Assembly: GCA_031290725.1 (NCBI GenBank)
Contig: JAITMZ010000117.1
Coordinates: 1-8,347, forward strand
DNA from: Spirochaetaceae bacterium
GTDB lineage: Bacteria; Spirochaetota; Spirochaetia; Treponematales; Treponemataceae
Reading direction: 5' to 3'
Length of the DNA: 8,347 nt
The notes beneath the pieces are model-generated. The model was not told where the DNA came from. It did no database searches and was given only the letters and a program-made list of their open reading frames with translations. This document shows, in pieces, positions 5,449 to 8,347 of this stretch. The stretch's first letter is position 1, and the number at the start of each line of letters is the position of its first letter. A program made the translations under genes and the position numbers.

Positions 5449-6762
5449 ATGCGGCGAATATTCTGCATATTGGTTTTTACCGTCCTGGCGGCTTCCTGTG
5501 CCCTGGTGAGCTTTGAGGATTTGGAAATTTCTTCCGATTCGGGCCCCCACAACGGCTATTTCGCGGGCCGGGAACTGTGCGTGTGTTTTTCTCTGGAAGC
5601 CGACCATCATTCGGTGGAACGCCAGGTGTCGCTTTCCCGGGAAAACCAGTCGGTGTCCTTTGACACGCGTTGGGAGGGACGGAACCTGTATATCCGGGAA
5701 AACCCCGGGTGGAAAAACGGTAAGCCCTACCGGTTTTCCCTAAACGGTACCGTGCTGCTGACAGACGGCAGGCAATACGCCAAGTCGTACACCCGATATT
5801 TCTACTACGGTGATCCGGGTGAAGACCTGGTGGTGACCCCGGAGTCCCCGGCGGAGGACGGCACAATCGACAGGGATGGTGAAATCCTGTTCACTTTCAA
5901 CAAGGCGGTGAACATCGCGTCGTTTAACGACAATTTTTCCCTGTCTCCCTATTGCGCCCACCGAACGATGTTCTCCGACGACCGGAAGCGGGTCACCGTG
6001 AGCGCTACGGACGGGTGGCCGGTGAACCAAATTATCACCTGGCGGCTGCCGGATCTTCTGTCCGATGACGGATACGGCATCCCCGTACCGGTGAGCGGCC
6101 GTTTTCATACCCCCGTGGCCACCGGCATCCCGCAGGTTTTGGGGATTTGCCCAGTAACACCCGCCACCGACGGCCCCATCTACCGCATCAGCGAGGCGCT
6201 GGATGGAAATCTGCTCCACGACCAGAGCTTCGGCGTGGTCTTTTCCCAGCCCATGGACGCCCCGTCGGTGCTGTCCGCCTTCACGATGACGCCTGTTATC
6301 CGGGGTTACCTGGCGCCTGACCCGATAGATAGGGCGCGTTTCCTGTTCACCCCCCAGGAAAGCTACGAACCGGAGAGCCGCTGCCAGGTGACGATCTCCT
6401 CCTCCGCCCGTTCCGCCGCCGGTTTGGACCTGGCCGAGCCGGTGAGCGCCTTCTGGACGCCCCTCTCCCGGTTTATCGCCGTGGAGAGCATCTGTTTTGG
6501 CGCGGACCCGCCCATCACCGCCTTTCCCGCCCGCACCGCCGTTGACGTGTACCTTCCGGCCGCCCCCAGTAAAGCCCGGCTTTGTGTGTCCATCCGGCTG
6601 TCCTCTTCAGCGGAGCCTTCCGCCCGCATACCGGCCCTGGGGGCGATTCAGGCGAGCGTCCTGTTCCCGTCCACCGCAGCTTCCCCCTCGCTGGTAAGCG
6701 CCCAGTGGAATCCCGGCGGCACGGAACTGCTTATGACCTGGGAAAACTTTACGGCTTCATAA
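5449..6762 (+). CDS. Ig-like multi-domain lipoprotein 1, probably truncated by a premature stop
   Basis: As read, the product is 437 residues. Residues 1-17 form a lipoprotein signal peptide (MRRIFCILVFTVLAASC), with Cys17 as the lipidation site in a relaxed, spirochaete-type lipobox (AAS-C), so the protein should be anchored to a membrane facing the periplasm or the cell surface. Behind it are three beta-rich Ig-like segments, about 25-120, 125-222 and 226-338. The second and third resemble the bacterial Big_5/SbsA-type domain (for example EILFTFNKAVNIASF at 145-159 and FGVVFSQPMDAPSV at 261-274). The segment from about 340 is a distinct C-terminal domain. The TAA at 6760 cuts this domain, and the frame then continues for 37 more sense codons that look like the missing end. 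The gene is therefore probably a recent nonsense allele, though the truncated protein may still be made. It lies just upstream of a similar lipoprotein gene. Function is unknown; adhesion or envelope scaffolding is only a guess. Confidence 0.82.
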   Translation: MRRIFCILVFTVLAASCALVSFEDLEISSDSGPHNGYFAGRELCVCFSLEADHHSVERQVSLSRENQSVSFDTRWEGRNLYIRENPGWKNGKPYRFSLNGTVLLTDGRQYAKSYTRYFYYGDPGEDLVVTPESPAEDGTIDRDGEILFTFNKAVNIASFNDNFSLSPYCAHRTMFSDDRKRVTVSATDGWPVNQIITWRLPDLLSDDGYGIPVPVSGRFHTPVATGIPQVLGICPVTPATDGPIYRISEALDGNLLHDQSFGVVFSQPMDAPSVLSAFTMTPVIRGYLAPDPIDRARFLFTPQESYEPESRCQVTISSSARSAAGLDLAEPVSAFWTPLSRFIAVESICFGADPPITAFPARTAVDVYLPAAPSKARLCVSIRLSSSAEPSARIPALGAIQASVLFPSTAASPSLVSAQWNPGGTELLMTWENFTAS

Positions 6763-6777
6763 AACAATATCGATAAT
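6748..6777 (+). promoter_or_regulatory. Candidate internal promoter for lipoprotein 2
   Basis: TTTACG (6748-6753, 4 of 6) and GATAAT (6772-6777, 5 of 6) are 18 bp apart. Transcription would start near 6784, about 68 nt before the lipoprotein 2 ATG. The region is strikingly AT-rich compared with the GC-rich coding sequence around it, although Asn/Ile/Tyr codons alone could explain part of that. Confidence 0.4.
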
Positions 6778-6785
6778 TATTATCA
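6771..6785. promoter_or_regulatory. Fur-box-like operator (7-1-7) overlapping the -10
   Basis: CGATAATTATTATCA matches the Fur 7-1-7 consensus TGATAATNATTATCA at 14 of 15 positions; only the first base differs. The core GATAAT-T-ATTATC is a perfect palindrome. It covers the candidate -10 of lipoprotein 2, the usual place for a repressor site. A related Fur-family protein (for example a PerR-like regulator) could bind instead. No regulator gene is in the window. Confidence 0.45.
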
Positions 6786-6840
6786 ATTACAGATTGCCGG
6801 CGGCAAAAACGGTCTGTCCAACGGCCGGGGCGAGTATCTG

Positions 6841-6847
6841 AAGGAGG
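6841..6847 (+). promoter_or_regulatory. Ribosome binding site of lipoprotein 2
   Basis: AAGGAGG, a near-perfect Shine-Dalgarno, lies 4 nt before the ATG at 6852. In the ancestral longer frame of lipoprotein 1 the same bases encode Lys-Glu plus the first base of an Asp codon. Confidence 0.85.
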
Positions 6848-6851
6848 ATCT

Positions 6852-8347
6852 ATGCGTGATTTTTCGCGTATTATAGCGCCCCTGGCGGTGGTTTGTCTGG
6901 CTTCCTGTGCGGCGCTTTTGTTCCCGCACCTGGAGGTGAAATCGGTTTCAGTGACCGACGGTTTTATCCCCGCCGATACCCTTTCGGAGATCCGCATCGT
7001 TTTTTCCGCTGAGGTGGACCCCAATTCCCTGTCAAAGGCCCTGGGGGTCACGGAAAATGGTACGGCCAGGCCGGGCACTCTGGGAGTACGGGGTTCCTGC
7101 GCCCAATGGACTCCCCTGTCGCCCTTTGCGCCCCGCAAAGAGTACCGCCTTACCATCACCACCGATGCTGAAGACCATCGGGGTAATTCCCTATCCCAGG
7201 AATTCACCCACCGCTGGACCACCCGCCCGGAGTGCGATCCCCCTCGGATTATCGCCATTTCCCCTGCGGGCAACAGCGAACTCACCACACCCTGGCAGGC
7301 CATCACCATCGACTTTTCCGAGCCGGTGGACGAAGCGTCCTTTGTGCGCGCTTTTTCCCTGGATCCGACGGCAGATTTCCTGTGCCTCTTCTCACCGGAC
7401 TTCACCCAGGTGCGAGTCATCCCCCAGTCGGTACCCAAAACCGGCCATCGGGTGACCGTGAAGATCAGTGCCGACCTGGAGGACCTGGCCGGCAACCCTC
7501 TTCGGGAGTCCTTTGTGAGCACCTTCCTGAACGGCATCGACCGGGACCCGCCGCGCTTCACCCTGGACACGGACAAGGACAGCTCCCCCGTCTGCCTGCT
7601 GCCGTCAACACCGAACCGGGGGATCCCCCGGAACTGCGTCCTCCGCTGGCAATTTGACGAACCGGTGGCAGTGGATTCCCTGGCGGGTTTTTTGAGCATC
7701 TCCCCCCCGGTGTCCCTGAAAACCGTACCCGACCGCCAGACCGGCGCCTCCGCCGTGCTCCAACTGACCCTGACCTGGGGCGAAACCTACATCCTCACCG
7801 TGAAGCCCGGTATTGTTGACTTGTCGGGCAATCAGACAAAGGTGCCGTCCGAGTGGATTCTGGTGTGTGATCGGGAGGACGAGCGTCCCCCGGAGGTGGT
7901 ACAGGCCTTTCTGGAACTGGCTGATTTTCCCGTCCCGCAGCTTGTTTCCATTTCACCGGCCACGAATTTTGACACCATACTTTTCCCCGCCGCCCACTAC
8001 CCCGCAGGCAGTCCGGTATCGGCGGCGCTCTTTTTTGTGGTACGCATTTCCCCGGACGCATCGGGGATTTCCCCGATTTCCGCCATGCGCGCCGTCCGTA
8101 TCCAGCCCGCCAACGACTGCGCAGTGGTGGACATCCGCCGCATGGACACCGGGGATTTGTCGGAGCCGCTTTTTGCCGAACTCGGTACAGTCATCGCCGG
8201 GGCGCCGGGTCAGGGGCGTTTGGTGGGGATTCGGGTACAACTGGAAATCACCAACCATGATGCCTTCGGGATGATCACCTGGACCATCGCCGCATCCCTC
8301 TGTGACGACCTGGGCAACACCTTGCAGAAACCCTGGGAAGCGATACA
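6852..8347 (+). CDS. Ig-like multi-domain lipoprotein 2 (C-terminal end outside window)
   Basis: The frame is open from the ATG to the window edge, giving 498 codons. The signal peptide MRDFSRIIAPLAVVCLASC ends in a classic lipobox (LAS-C), with Cys19 as the lipidation site. Three Big_5/SbsA-type Ig-like domains follow at about 28-125, 130-226 and 232-340. Each has the typical opening and closing signs: FSAEVDPNSL (51-60), IDFSEPVDEASF (153-164) and WQFDEPVAVDSL (266-277) for the start strands, and EDHRGNSLS, EDLAGNPL and VDLSGN before the domain ends. Residues from about 345 form a different C-terminal region comparable with that of lipoprotein 1 (FFVVRISPDASGISPISAM, 394-412, against CVSIRLSSSAEPSARIPAL). 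It is probably an envelope lipoprotein of unknown function. It overlaps the ancestral end of lipoprotein 1 by 25 bp and may be expressed both by read-through transcription and from its own promoter at 6748-6777. Confidence 0.88.
   Translation, partial: MRDFSRIIAPLAVVCLASCAALLFPHLEVKSVSVTDGFIPADTLSEIRIVFSAEVDPNSLSKALGVTENGTARPGTLGVRGSCAQWTPLSPFAPRKEYRLTITTDAEDHRGNSLSQEFTHRWTTRPECDPPRIIAISPAGNSELTTPWQAITIDFSEPVDEASFVRAFSLDPTADFLCLFSPDFTQVRVIPQSVPKTGHRVTVKISADLEDLAGNPLRESFVSTFLNGIDRDPPRFTLDTDKDSSPVCLLPSTPNRGIPRNCVLRWQFDEPVAVDSLAGFLSISPPVSLKTVPDRQTGASAVLQLTLTWGETYILTVKPGIVDLSGNQTKVPSEWILVCDREDERPPEVVQAFLELADFPVPQLVSISPATNFDTILFPAAHYPAGSPVSAALFFVVRISPDASGISPISAMRAVRIQPANDCAVVDIRRMDTGDLSEPLFAELGTVIAGAPGQGRLVGIRVQLEITNHDAFGMITWTIAASLCDDLGNTLQKPWEAI

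Larger units (their letters stand above)
6763..6876 (+). pseudogene. In-frame tail of lipoprotein 1 beyond the premature TAA
   Basis: In the same frame as lipoprotein 1, the codons after TAA read NNIDNYYQLQIAGGKNGLSN and then GRGEYLKEDLCVIFRVL, ending at TAG 6874-6876. The pattern YY.L.I.GG...G..N..G.YLKED looks like a structured domain end rather than random sequence. No ATG, GTG or TTG in a usable place could start it alone. Without the stop the gene would encode 475 residues and overlap the next gene by 25 bp. One base change in the TAA would restore the frame. Readthrough or a base-calling error are alternatives. Confidence 0.65.

Overview
The window looks like chromosomal DNA from a GC-rich spirochaete, most likely Treponema-like (termite or animal gut, or a free-living relative). 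This is inferred from several features together: a DUF4954 beta-helix protein; a periplasmic sugar-binding protein whose signal peptide ends in the 'WAGG' style common in treponemes; two lipoproteins with short lipoboxes (AAS-C and LAS-C) and repeated bacterial Ig-like domains; and intergenic CTAAAAACTT stem-loops. No rRNA, tRNA or species marker is present, so the genus is not certain.

Layout. Positions 1-326 (minus strand) hold the start of a CBS-containing manganese inorganic pyrophosphatase, with a good promoter at 347-375. A divergent intergenic region follows. It is dominated by a tandem array of 23-bp units (about 424-576), each unit containing a small perfect hairpin and an 8-bp palindrome. 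Positions 668-5265 (plus strand) are a tight three-gene operon: a DUF4954 protein, a MATE-family multidrug/Na+ antiporter (0 bp gap) and a ChvE/XylF-like sugar-binding protein (4-bp ATGA overlap). The DUF4954 promoter lies so close to the ATG that the transcript may be leaderless. The binding protein has no ABC or permease partner here, and several residues conserved in ChvE are changed.

Positions 5266-5448 carry T-tracts, a probable extended -10 promoter and two tandem related stem-loop repeats that would form the leader of the next transcript. Positions 5449-8347 hold two consecutive, probably paralogous multi-domain Ig-like lipoproteins; the second runs off the window. The first is interrupted by an in-frame TAA at 6760. 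A family-like 37-codon tail continues in the same frame to a TAG at 6874 that overlaps the next gene, so the frame was probably longer until recently.

Just after that TAA lies a 15-bp sequence matching the Fur 7-1-7 consensus at 14 of 15 positions. It overlaps a plausible -10 box, which suggests the second lipoprotein has its own, possibly metal-regulated, promoter. The premature stop, the Fur-like operator, the 23-bp array and the unusual DUF4954-MATE-binding-protein operon are the points most worth following. No complete, clearly new defence or mobile system was found.
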